This document shows, piece by piece, positions 11,858 through 22,196 of a stretch of DNA of 64,000 bases (the first letter of the stretch is position 1; every line of letters begins with the position of its first letter). A program made the position numbers and the translations under genes. Source of the DNA: Dipteronia dyeriana (Eukaryota > Streptophyta > Magnoliopsida > Sapindales > Sapindaceae). Location: positions 15,579,291 through 15,643,290 of the forward strand of contig CM065301.1 of the NCBI GenBank assembly GCA_032871835.1. The letters run 5' to 3'. The notes under the pieces were generated by a model. The model saw only the letters and a list, made by a program, of their open reading frames with translations, did no database searches and was not told where the DNA came from.

Positions 11858-12640
11858 AGAAGCCCGAGTAAACAAGTATTGAACAAGACCTGCTCAGGGT
11901 TAACTGGAGCCATATACTAATCAGGGTCAGTTAAACATACTCGAGGCTAATTTATGACATTGTCTACTCGGGATCAGATGATGTCACTCGGGACCAGCTG
12001 ATACCGTTTTCTACTCGGGACAAACATGAAGAAAACTGAATAAAAACGCAGCGCGTAGCTCATACGAATCAAGTCATTAAAATACACGAAGATATCCATA
12101 TCAAAGAGGAATTCCAAGAAGAACAAAATTATCAAGCGGGAAGGGTTCCTAATCAGGCAACAATTTTATTTCTTCAAAAAGACTACAATCTCATAAGGAA
12201 ATAAGTCCTAATTGGATTACATTACTAGAGTCTCATTCGATCTCAATACAAGTCTCCGAAACAGGAAAGAAGACAAACTACTTCGAACAAGCAAACAATC
12301 ATAATTAAATACAAAGATCTTTTATTACTTGTACAAAGAAAATTAGGGTTCTATAAGCATATAAATAGACCCAAAATCTCCTCACACAAATATATACAAC
12401 AATCATAGAAGAATACAGAGAGAAGAAAGAGAGATCGAGAATTGTAATTTTATTATTTCATAGTGGATTTTGGCTTGGTGGATCACTCAACCACCCGTGG
12501 ACGTTTCTCCGGTCATCGGAGTTTTACCATGTAAAAAAATTGCGTCCGATTATTTTCTCCTTCCCTTTCTCTTTGAAAATCACAGCTAAAATCCAAATCC
12601 CTGTTGGCTTTTCTCATACGTCTAGAAATCAATGTCAACA
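11858..12640 (+). repeat. 3' LTR of Tat element (truncated at its 5' end, 783 bp)
   Basis: It is homologous to 7402-8184 from AGAAGCCCGAGTAAAC onward and ends GTCAACA followed by the target duplication ATACT. The first 83 bp of the LTR and all upstream sequence back to RNase H are missing. The junction ...GGAGTAT/AGAAGCCC... therefore marks a deletion. Confidence 0.92.
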
Positions 12641-12983
12641 ATACTAATACTATAATTAAATTAAATCATTTAAATAAAATTTATATTTAAATTCTTTACA
12701 TTTTAACAAGAAGTACTTTTTGTTGCTAAAAAGATTTTTAATGATTTAATTTAATATCTAAAAGATAATTTTAATAAATAAGCTTAAAATTTTAAAATTC
12801 ATAATTTAAATATAATCTCGTATTTAATATTTTAAATTTACTTATAAAAAGAAAAAAATTAATTGTGGTCCACGCACAAGCACAATATGTATTAAGTAGT
12901 ATCGGCATACGGGTCGTGCTGAGCTATGTCTATAATTTTCGTGCCAAGCCATTGCTCAACAAGACACTATTGCATGTCGTGCC

Positions 12984-13597
12984 TAGGGATGCACATTTAT
13001 CCCCGGGACCCCAAATCCCCGCACCCCCATCCCTATTTGGAGATTATTTTTTTTTTTGGAAAATGGGAGGGGGGGATGGGATGATTTTCATCACCAAATT
13101 AAAATGGGGATGAGGATGGGGATGGGGATGAGGATGGGGATGGGGATGGGATGGGGGGACCCCTTCCCCTCCCCATTTCCCCATTTCTCCATTTCCCCCA
13201 TAATTAAATTGAAATGGGGATGGGGATGGGGATAGGGATGGGGATGGGGATGGGGATGGAGATCCCTATTTCCCTATTTCCCTATTTCCCTATTTCCCCC
13301 AAAAGTATATAAATATAATTATAATATATATTTGAATTATTTGAAACATTTTATGTTGAATTTGTAATGCATTGATATTTTTTATTTGTAATGAAATGTT
13401 TGTTTTTTTTAATTTAATTTATAATTTTAATTAAATAGGGAAATGAAAAAATGGAGAAACGGGGGATACGAGAAAATAGGAAAAAACGGGAAAAATGGAG
13501 AATTGGGGATGAGGATGGGAGAAAAGTCTAGAAGTGGGGATGGGGATGGGGATAGGGAGACCTATATCCATCCTCATTCTCCAAACGTGCATCCCTA
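12984..13597. mobile_element. hAT-type MITE with GGGGAT arrays (copy 1)
   Basis: The element is 614 bp, has terminal inverted repeats TAGGGATGCAC / GTGCATCCCTA, and is flanked by a perfect 8-bp target-site duplication, GTCGTGCC (12976-12983 and 13598-13605). An 8-bp duplication and TAGGG ends fit the hAT superfamily. The interior holds long runs of GGGGAT and CCCCAT units around an AT-rich core (about 13300-13440). No transposase is encoded, so it would need one in trans. It lies inside the old GC-rich repeat. Confidence 0.92.
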
Positions 13598-13673
13598 GTC
13601 GTGCCCGACATGGCCATAATCTACATGGGTCATCCAAATGTGGGTTTTCCTGGCCAACACAACCTAATTTAAA

Positions 13674-14435
13674 CCTCAATTTTAGAGAGTGATTTGTGGG
13701 ATTAACACCACATTAATAAATCTACTTTAAATAGCACCAAAGATTTTATTGAGACAAAAATACCCCAACTTTTTTTATTTATAATTTTCTCTTACCATTA
13801 CATTTTTTTTTCTTTTTTCACAAAAAAACTCCATTGATGGAGCTCATAGAGGTCGAACAGACTCGAGCCACCGTCGATCCTTCTAACCAATCAATCAAAC
13901 TCGAGTAGTAATGCAAAGCTTTAGTGAACCGGTCTAGAAAAACTGGACCGATGTAATTCGCTTCTTGTCCTATGATCGTGATAATTGAAAGTTTCATTGA
14001 TTTGACAGATGAGACAACCTTTTCGATCCCATCGAGTTAGGCCAAGAGACGGTGAAGCTCTATAACAAAGTTGACGGCTACCATCTCGACGTCAAGGTGG
14101 GATATCGAACATTTCGGGTATGAGATCTGCCAAGCTATTCGTGACGATCCCTCAAAACTCAAACTCGACTCAAATAGAGATCTTAAAAGAAAAAAAATGA
14201 TGGAGGTCGACCTCCATTGATGGAGGTTGAACAAACCTCCATCAATGTAGGTATGTAGATCTATTATGAAGACCTCCACAATGACGAAGGCGATTAAAGA
14301 AAATTCTTTTTTTGCTTAGTAAGCCTCGAATTTGTAAAAATACCCCCACAAATCTTGATTTTTCATAGTAATTCTCGAGTTCACCCAATAAGTCTCGAAT
14401 TTTCCTCAATAAATCTTGAATTTGACTTCAACATC
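13674..14435. other. intergenic, possible gene-fragment remnant
   Basis: No intact gene is seen. Between about 14010 and 14110 a plus-strand frame reads [20 protein letters not shown], which looks protein-like but is not recognised and is quickly broken. At 14199-14252 the sequence folds on itself through repeated GGAGGTCGACCTCC-like units. Minus-strand ORF 14037-14279 is judged a shadow. Confidence 0.4.
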
Positions 14436-14918
14436 TGATATAGTGGAAAAATTCGTGCAGACAACAATCGATAAATGGAAGGGTAACTGATTCGAATATA
14501 TTGATTCACGCACGAATACCAGAACTGAAACCTTCTATTACTCTGTTGATCTGTGCACATATACCAGAATAACAGACATCAAATTCGTTGACCCTCGCAA
14601 AGGTACCGAAATTTGGATAAAAAGAGAAAACTCTTTGAAATTTTATTAATCATCAAAAACTTTTCATCCTTGTTAGGGTGCAATATCTTTAAATACAAAA
14701 AACTAAAAACCTAAAAACCTAAAAGAAACCTAAAATAATTAGGATACAAAAAAATCATCAATTTTTATGAAAAAGAAATAATGGAGATAACATTGGAAAT
14801 TAAAAATACTAGAACTCCAAAACACTTAAAACCTATCAAATAAGAAAATTAGATTTGATTTAAGAAAAATTAGAATAAAATCAAATCATAAAATAATTAA
14901 CTACATAATTAAATATAC

Positions 14919-15783
14919 TGTTGATAATGATTTTTGGATCACGTAGGATTGATCACGCGTCTTACAGGTTTACGTGGTAAAACTCCAAGATAGGAAAACA
15001 TCCACGGTTGTCGGTGACGGCAAGAAGAATTCATTATGAATAGAATGATTACACACTCAATCTCTCCTTTTTGTCGTATCTCTTTCTCTTTCTTATATCT
15101 TTTCTATGTGTTGTTATCTCTTTTTTCATATATCCCATATTTCCTTTTACAATGAGATTATGGGTCTATTTATATGTGCATAGAACCCTAATCCTTGTTA
15201 CACAAATAAGGAAAGGTGATAGTGTTTAATTAGGACCGGTTACTTGTTAGAGTCATCTTTGTCTTCTTTCCTGTTTCGGAGATCTTATGTATTGAATTAG
15301 AGTCTTCGTAGGATTCTAGTTGAATAGTCCGTTTAAAACTTATTTCCTTATTTATATGTAGTCTTCTAAAAGAGCAGCGTTATTGCTTGATTTGGACACG
15401 TTTCCTGTTTGGTGTTTATCCTTCTAGAAGCTTTAAGTTCTTTCCTGAATAGAATTCTCTGATGCTGGAGAGGAAATAAAGATATTTCCTTATTGGAGTA
15501 CGACTCTAGATTTCTTGTTTTAGTATTTGTATTTGAGTCGTAGTCGCGTTTAATGTCTCCCACGCGTTATTTAACTGACCAATTATCTACTCCCGATCAG
15601 ACTTCTTTTATCCCGATCGGATGGTCCCGACTAGGTTATTTGTCCCCAATCGGTTAGTTTTTCCGACCAACTTGGGTAATATTGACTAAGCCTTAAGATC
15701 ATCTATTAACTATTTTGGGTCGATCTTTCCTAACTCTTGTGACGTGGCATATCTAATCATGCTATCAAAAAATCCCCATAACA
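14919..15783 (-). repeat. solo LTR of a Tat-type element (865 bp)
   Basis: On the plus strand it runs from TGTTGATAATG to CATAACA, flanked by a perfect 5-bp duplication, TATAC (14914-14918 and 15784-15788). No internal region is attached, so it is a solo LTR left by LTR-LTR recombination. On the minus strand its end (GATCCAAAAATC ... CAACA) and its TTTTACCACGTAAA block match the LTRs of the Tat element at 52804-61979, so it is a relative of that family. It sits inside the 3' LTR of the short element. Confidence 0.9.
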
Positions 15784-15882
15784 TATACAATAAAAGGAAA
15801 CATTATAATATTTATTAATTGCAATAATATTTTTTAAAATCCAAAATATTTCAGAAAATCTTCAATGTTGTCTCCTGTATCA

Positions 15883-16394
15883 TTCATTCCAGGGTGGAGA
15901 AAATTCGTCCTCGAATATTTTTGACAGCTTTAATTTCATGAACATGTAATGCCAATACACAAGCTTGTCGACAACAAACTATATATTTCCCGATTTTTGT
16001 GATGACATCTATCCAATCACTCCAATAGATAGAAGTAAATACATGTATCATCAAATTCTACAACAAAAGATAAACTGAAGTATTTTTATGGTGAGAGACG
16101 TGTAACTCGTAAAAACAATCCACAAAATATGAATTGCTCTCATATTGTACTTTCTCAAACACATCTTCATCAAATATCAATGGTGTATCAAAATTGACAA
16201 AAACTACTTCTGCTACATATGTGTCATAAAAAAACAATGAATGATAGGAGGCTAACTATGTTTGGGAGCTCATAGGATTATTTTTTTTGGTATGGAAAAA
16301 TATGGAAGGTTAATATCTAATGGGGAAGTAGTTGGTTGTGGTCCATGGGTGTTGAACCTAGCATAGAAGTAGACTCGATAGCTCCGATGCCAAC
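15883..16394 (-). other. non-coding interior of the short LTR element
   Basis: This segment has no usable ORF. Blocks such as GTCCTCGAATATTTTTGACAGC, CAATGAATGATAGGAGG and GTAGACTCGATAGCTC recur in the same order near 50440-50820. The primer-binding site lies at about 16381-16391 on the minus strand. Confidence 0.7.
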
Positions 16395-16882
16395 TGATGC
16401 ATCAGAAAAATCGACGCATACAAAAATTGATATACATAACATAATAACTTATTCGAATCCGTTGATTCACGCACAAATACCGGAAGCAAAACCATGTATT
16501 ACTCTGTTGATTCACACACGAATACTAGAATAACAGGCATCAAAATTTGTTGACCCTCGCAAAGGTACCGAAATTTGGATAAAAAGATGAAGCTCTTTGA
16601 AATTTTATTAATCATCAAAAACTTTTCATCCCTGGTAGGGTACAATGCCTTTAAATAGAAAAACTTAAATAATAAAACTTAAAAACCTAAAAGAAACCTA
16701 AAATAATTAGGATACAAAAAAAAATCATCAAATTTCTTTAAACAGAAATAAATAAGATAACAATGGAAATTAAAAATATTATAATCCTAAAACATTAAAA
16801 ACATATCTAATAAGGAAATTAGATTTGATTTTATTAAATCAAATCATAAAATAATTAACTAACTAATTATATATATATATAA

Positions 16883-17635
16883 CATCTCCAAGGGCACTTT
16901 AAATTTTAGCTATTTTAGCTAGTAACTTTTCATGAGGTCACTCCAACAATCTTCTCTCTTATAGTTAGTCATTAATATTTTAATATTTTTTGAATTTAAA
17001 AAAAAATAGCTTTTTTCAATTAAAATGAGAAGATTAGTTTTAAAATATTAATTGATAGCTTTTTTCAATTAGAAAATTAGTTTTAAAATATTAAAATAAT
17101 AATAAAAAGAATATAAAGAGTATGGAATGGCTTTCTACATATGGAGAGTCCTTGATAGTTCTCTAAAATAGGGAACGAGAGCATCTCCAAGGGGCTCTCT
17201 AAACTCACTCTTTAGGTAAAACAGCTAGTGGGGATGATTCCTATTTTAGAGAACCACTACGGGACTCTCCAACAGTAGGGAGTCATTTCAAGCTCTCAAT
17301 CTCTCTTTTTTATTTTTTTTAAATATTTTTAAACTAATTTTCTTATTGAAAATATCAATTAATATTTTTAAACTAATCTTCTCTTTCTAATTGAAAAAAG
17401 TTATTAATATTTTAAAATTTTAAAAATATTAAAATATTAATAACTAATTATAATAGAAAAGATGATTCGAGTGATCTCATCAAAAGTTCCTAACTAAAAT
17501 AGTTTTTTAGCCAAAATAGCTAAAATTTAGAAAGCCCATAAGGAGATGTAATAGGGAATGGTTGGAGTGCTATATAACAATTAACACTAGCTATTTTATC
17601 TAAGGAGCATGTTTAGAGAACCTCTGGAGATGCTC
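16883..17635. mobile_element. cluster of overlapping inverted-repeat MITEs (CATCTCC termini)
   Basis: One inverted pair runs from CATCTCCAAGGGC (16883) to GGAGATG (17548) and is flanked by TAA on both sides (16880-16882 and 17549-17551), as expected for PIF/Harbinger Tourist-like MITEs. A second pair, GAGCATCTCC (17179) with GGAGATGCTC (17626-17635), overlaps the first instead of nesting. A third palindrome is centred near 17180 (TTCTCTAAAATAGGGAA against TTCCTATTTTAGAGAA). The region is therefore rearranged, not a simple insertion. Confidence 0.7.
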
Positions 17636-18974
17636 AATCCACATAAGCTCATATCTAATTAAAATAATAAACTTTATAAACTTAAATAAGTTATGCAAAT
17701 ATGTGAGATGAAATATACAAGCAAAATTGATTCTAAGAAAAAAACATTACAATCAATTTTGATACTCGTGTCTGTTTTTGTAACCCCTTTTGATATGTAC
17801 CGTTTTACCAATAACATGGTACCTAAGAAAATGCGTTGATCAACTTGATCTAGTTAATTAAGAGGCTTTCGATTTATAAGTTTATACAATAATTTGATAT
17901 TAATAATAATAGACAATTTTAGTTTTTAGTTTTTTTTTTTACGATTGTTTAGAGTGTAGTTTATTTATTTATAAATTAAAAGTATGGTTTTAGGCTTAGT
18001 TAGGTATTTGATGTGATGTAGGGTGAATTGTTTTTGATACTGTTTTAGATTTGTTGCATGAAGAATCACTTGAGTGTTTGGTAAATTGAATTTTAAAAGT
18101 ATTGTGAGAACCAAAAACAATTTCAATATGTTTGATAAATTATAAGTAAAAAGTGATATAACTGTATAAAATTACTAGAAATGACATAAATGAATATTGA
18201 AGATGTTTTAAAAATAAATAATTAATTTTATTTTTATGTAACCATAAACATGTTATAATTTAAATAAATAATTTATTTTATTTTTATGTGACCATAAACA
18301 TGTTATAAATTAAATAAATAAATTATTTTATTTTTGTGTGACCATAACACATTATTATTATTTTTAATCTATTGCCATATATATTGTGTATATATCAAGA
18401 AAACTCTTTTGATTTCTTTCCTAACTTTTTCTAACTAACAAAATATGTTTCTGAGTCGTGAAATTACAAAATTGAAATGGACAACAAAAGATCCTAAATA
18501 AATGCTAAGTGCTCCACCTTTTCATTACTGTTTTCTAGGAAGCAATTTTCTAAAAGCTATAAAAAATAGATTCTCAAAACTTCTATCAAGGAAGCCATAA
18601 AGTGACCAAAAACACTTTGCTGAAATTTTACAAAACATTCAAGGCCCAGTTCGGAATCATTTTTGGGCTCAAAAGCAGTCTAGGAAACATTACCAAACTG
18701 AGCCTTATTTTATAGAAATTTAGAAGCTAGCTAGTTCAAGATGCAATAGAAAAAAAAACTTGTTTTTATTGTTTTAATTTCATAGTACCATATTCAAATT
18801 ACTTTCTTAAAATTGACACAAATACATATATATTGAAAATTATTTTCAAATTATATGATAAACTACTAATAATACTTATAATATTTTGCTCGTACAAAAA
18901 TCTCATGTGGAGAACAACCTTTCAGCTAGCAAGCAAAAAAATGATTAAATTGTTAGCAAAGTACTCGATCCGGA
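17636..18974. other. AT-rich intergenic DNA
   Basis: No gene is seen. The only structure noted is the 50-bp tandem repeat at 18216-18350. ORF 18833-19030 has no recognisable motif. Confidence 0.6.
18216..18350. repeat. tandem repeat, 50-bp period, about 2.7 copies
   Basis: The block ATTTTATTTTTATGTGACCAT recurs with 50-bp spacing (ACCATAAACA at 18241 and 18291, ACCATAACAC at 18341). The last copy has diverged slightly. Confidence 0.85.
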
Positions 18975-19864
18975 ATATTATGCACGTGGGAACATTGTCG
19001 GATAGCACAAACAAACGACAATATCAATGAAGAAATAAATAAATAGGATGAAAGAAATAAGCAAGAATTCAAAAACACAAACACAAGATTTTTAAGTGGA
19101 AACTCAAATAGGGAAAAAAACCACGGCCATCAAGACGATAAGAGAAAGTTTCACTATGTAGCAAATTGTTACAATCACACATTCATGATTCTCTATCTAA
19201 AATACCACAAACCCAATTAGACTTAATGCTCTCGTGAGATCACTCTAATATTTGTTATTTTACTCCACCCACGATAACCTAGCTATTATGATCCATTTAT
19301 ATGAATTACAAGGAGTTTAAGTAAAAAAGAAATCCAATTCATATACGTATAAGAATTACTTATTCCACATAATACTATTTTCTATTTATCACAAGTCTTT
19401 TTGTAAGGAGAAATCTTTTTTCCTTCAAACACATGAATTTCTTGTGAAAACACAAGAACTTCCATAAGAAAACCTTACCTATATTCGTGCAACATTCTTG
19501 ATATGGGCAAAATTCGTTGTTACCGCGGTTTGGGCCGTGATTTGCAACCCGCGCCCTAAACCACGAAAAGCCACTGGAGTCCACCGCTCAGAATACAGTG
19601 TTTGGTGTATTTTGCCTCCACCGCGGTTTGCACCGTGTTGATCTCACTGGAGTTTACCGCTGTCTACGCCACTCCCTTTGCACGTTCATATGCCGCAAGC
19701 CACGCTGCGGTTACATTCGGAATCCGTTTCTTCAAATTTTCTTTGGTCTTCAAGCCTCATTCAATTACGATCTTCTACTTTCAAATATTTTCCACATATT
19801 CAGAAAGTATTAGTTGAATCTCATTTGATACCCATTAAAAATACGAGCTATACCCAACATAAAT
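18975..19864. repeat. possible solo LTR or LTR-like fragment
   Basis: The stretch opens with GGGAACATTGTCGGATAGC, contains blocks often seen in plant LTRs (AACACAAGATTTTTAAGTGGAAAC, ACCACGGCC), and closes with ACCCAACA near 19858. It includes an isolated GC-rich island (about 19510-19730) with repeated ACCGCGGTTTG words. No target-site duplication was found and the ends are uncertain. The overlapping ORFs at 19598-19866 lie in all three frames and look fortuitous. Confidence 0.35.
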
Positions 19865-21186
19865 GAGGAGTGCTTTGAGGAAAAGAAACTACATAACTGA
19901 TGAACAATAAACAAAAAGGTCCTTTTCACCTTTCCAAAAGAACGGAAGAAACAAAAGAAAATTTGAATGATAACGTTAAACTAATCAAATATATGTTTTC
20001 AAATAAGTTTTATAGATGATTCAAAAATTAAACGAGTGAAAAAGAGCACCAGCTGTCTCATAATTTACAACTTACAACACATGTCCACATATAAAAGAGA
20101 GAGATAACATAACCAAAAAATAAAGTGATTTAAAATATATAAGTAGTAATTAATATCAGTTGATGTGTCAGCTTCAGGTTGATGGATGTCAGAAAAAGCA
20201 AGCAAAGAGAGATTGATAATGCAACTTTTATGGGGCACCAGATGTTTGTAGGACTAATTAAAATTGGTGGACCATGGTGTTAAACATGCAAATGCAAGTC
20301 ACTGCATTGGATTAGATAAGGGTTTCATGTCACATCCATTATAGTGACATTACAAAGATGGACATTAGTAAATGGAAAGATAGAACCCAAGGCTAGCTAG
20401 TCAGTGGTGATACCTCTTATTATACCACATGTAATTATAATAGTAAATTCTCTAAAGTAGCATTTGTTACAGTGATCAAACAAATTTTCGAAAGTTGCAT
20501 TTGTTGTACCATATTGGATTTCCGTCGGCCATCTACCTGGAACTTTACCATTTTTTTAATGTTTTTTTTTAAATGAATATTCCCATGTCAGTTTGTTTTT
20601 TTTTAACTTTTTTACTATATAAATAATAAATTTTAATTATTGTGTTAATATTTATATTTTTAAAAATAATTCTAGGTGGAGGCGCCATTTTACCTTTTAA
20701 AACTTGTTTGTTTAAAGTTTTTTAACTAATAATTAAATAATAGATTAGATTATTTTATATATTTTTTATTTATCTAATTTTGATTATTTTTTTAATGTAA
20801 TTAATTTGAGGACAAACACATAATTGTATTGTATGAATTAAAGTTCAAGGTCAAAATCGTCTTTATGATATTTTTAACTATCATCTATTAATTTTTTTGA
20901 AAAATAAATTACAATAATTCAATGTTTTTTAAGAAGGTGAGAGACTCAAACCCATAATCTCATTGTGTATGTGTGAGGGACATACCATCAGACCAATATC
21001 ATATTGTCTTATTAAAAATTTGGTTAGTGGGATCAAATTTAGCAATGTTAGATAATTTAAGGGCTCCACGAGCTCAACAAGGAAGTATAAGTAAAAAATT
21101 GATATTTCCAAAAACATTAAGGACAAAATTGAAGTTTCCCCTTATTAATTATAAAAAAGTGATTGTGTAGTTTGCTTTTAAGTTTA
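19865..21186. other. AT-rich intergenic DNA
   Basis: No gene is seen. A stretch near 20935-21000 (GACTCAAACCCATAATCTC...) resembles a motif frequent in plant repeats but cannot be assigned. ORFs 20929-21126 and 20973-21170 overlap on opposite strands and have no motifs. Confidence 0.55.
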
Positions 21187-21474
21187 GTGTCCGTTTGGAA
21201 GAGTTTGTCTACTATTTAAAATAGAGTTTTTAATATGAAGATATTGGTTATTTTAGTCTTTTTCAAGTAGACATTTTTTAGCTTTTTTAATAACACTACA
21301 AAATCTAATATAACCCTATCATTTAAAATATCTTTTGAATATTTTGATAATCTTACTATTTAAAAAAGTTTTATTTAATTGACAACCAAATAACCAATAT
21401 TTTCATATTAAAAACTCTATTTTAAAAGATTTACTTTAAAAGATCTATTTAAAGAAACTCTTTTAAACAGAGCC
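21187..21474. mobile_element. Tourist-like MITE (288 bp)
   Basis: Left end GTGTCCGTTTGG and right end TTAAACAGAGCC form an imperfect inverted repeat, and longer inner arms pair well (TAGAGTTTTTAATATGAA at about 21222 with its complement near 21400). TTA flanks both ends (21184-21186 and 21475-21477). The 3-bp TTA/TAA duplication and small size fit PIF/Harbinger-derived Tourist MITEs. It has no coding capacity. Confidence 0.78.
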
Positions 21475-21477
21475 TTA

Positions 21478-22146
21478 ATATATATGTTCATTTTTTAACC
21501 GAAGCTTTTTGGGTGCAAATCCCTAGACATAACTTATATCAAGATCACTTCATTTTTTCTTTTTTCTTTTTAACAGTAAAGATTTATTAAGGAAAAAAAC
21601 CTAACAAAAACCAAGACAAGGGACATTTTACGTTATTATATGTGATAATTAGTTTTGTAGAACCTTTATATTGATTATTGCATTTGATAATCAGTGATTT
21701 CGAACATAAGTTATGTTAGGGGTTTGATGCTGGGAAATTTTACTTCTTTGCTACATAAATTAAGAGAAGATTTGAAATATTTAAATTTATAATAGAAGTA
21801 ATACTTCCCTTTTCTTAAAATATAAGAATATTTGTAAAAATTGTCTTTATTAAATTTGAATTATTTCAAAAAATTTTAATGTCTTTAATGAACATATTAA
21901 TTAAACGCTTAATCTATATAAAAATATTAATCGTATCCTCATACCAAAACCTTCGATAATTGTTGTCAGGAATCAAAGAATAGAAGTACACTCATTTTGA
22001 TATGTCACTTGCGCCGACAGCAATTCAAATCTTGGAATATTATCATTCTAATTTAAATCTTGAAATATTATCGTGACATTCATTATCAAGACATATTTAG
22101 ATACAATTAACTGGTTATTTCATATATATATATAGCTTTATGATTG

Positions 22147-22196
<50 letters not shown>

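Larger units (their letters stand above)
7319..12640 (+). mobile_element. Tat-type Ty3/gypsy retrotransposon, internally deleted
   Basis: The left LTR starts TGTTG at 7319 and the right LTR ends CAACA at 12640. A 5-bp target-site duplication, ATACT, flanks them (7314-7318 and 12641-12645). Between them lie a tRNA-type primer-binding site, gag, protease and reverse transcriptase in Ty3/gypsy order. The sequence jumps from the start of RNase H straight into the right LTR near 11857, so the rest of RNase H, integrase, any 3' extra gene, the polypurine tract and the first 83 bp of the right LTR are gone. Motifs such as SSADIL and the RT block match Tat/Retand-like elements. Confidence 0.92.
6904..13673. 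mobile_element. old GC-rich inverted-repeat element, split by later insertions
   Basis: GC-rich segments at 6904-7110 and at 12865-12983 plus 13606-13673 contain the same kind of blocks (GGCACG, ACGACCC, GGCCGG) in opposite orientation. The outer ends look like imperfect inverted repeats: ATTTAAATTGGGT at 6904 against AACCTAATTTAAA at 13661. This type of CGTGCC/GGCACG-rich repeat is common in plants. The Tat element (7319-12640) and a hAT-type MITE (12984-13597) sit inside it. The superfamily is not determined, and pairing of the two halves is an inference. Confidence 0.4.
14436..16882 (-). mobile_element. short coding-less LTR element (copy 1), interrupted
   Basis: Two similar segments flank a roughly 510-bp non-coding interior. 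The 3' LTR starts TGATATAG at 14436 and ends TGTATCA at 15882, once the nested solo LTR is removed. The 5' LTR starts TGATGCATCAG at 16395 and is cut off at 16882, where a MITE cluster begins. On the minus strand the interior begins with TTGGCATCGGAGC, an initiator-Met-type primer-binding site, and ends in a gypsy-like CCACCCTGGAATGAA just before the 3' LTR. No gag or pol is recognisable. A second copy lies at 50437-51057. Confidence 0.75.

Noticed and set aside
13431..13679. 82-aa minus-strand ORF, and similar ORFs at 29336-29722
   Set aside because: They are translations of the GGGGAT/CCCCAT arrays of the MITEs (PIPIPIP, GMGMG).
20935..21000. tRNA-like or SINE-like GACTCAAACCC motif
   Set aside because: No full tRNA fold, no A and B boxes, and no poly(A) tail or duplication could be shown.
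22147..22192. TA runs as origins or CRISPR-like repeats
   Set aside because: They are simple TA microsatellites; no spacer-repeat pattern exists anywhere in the window.
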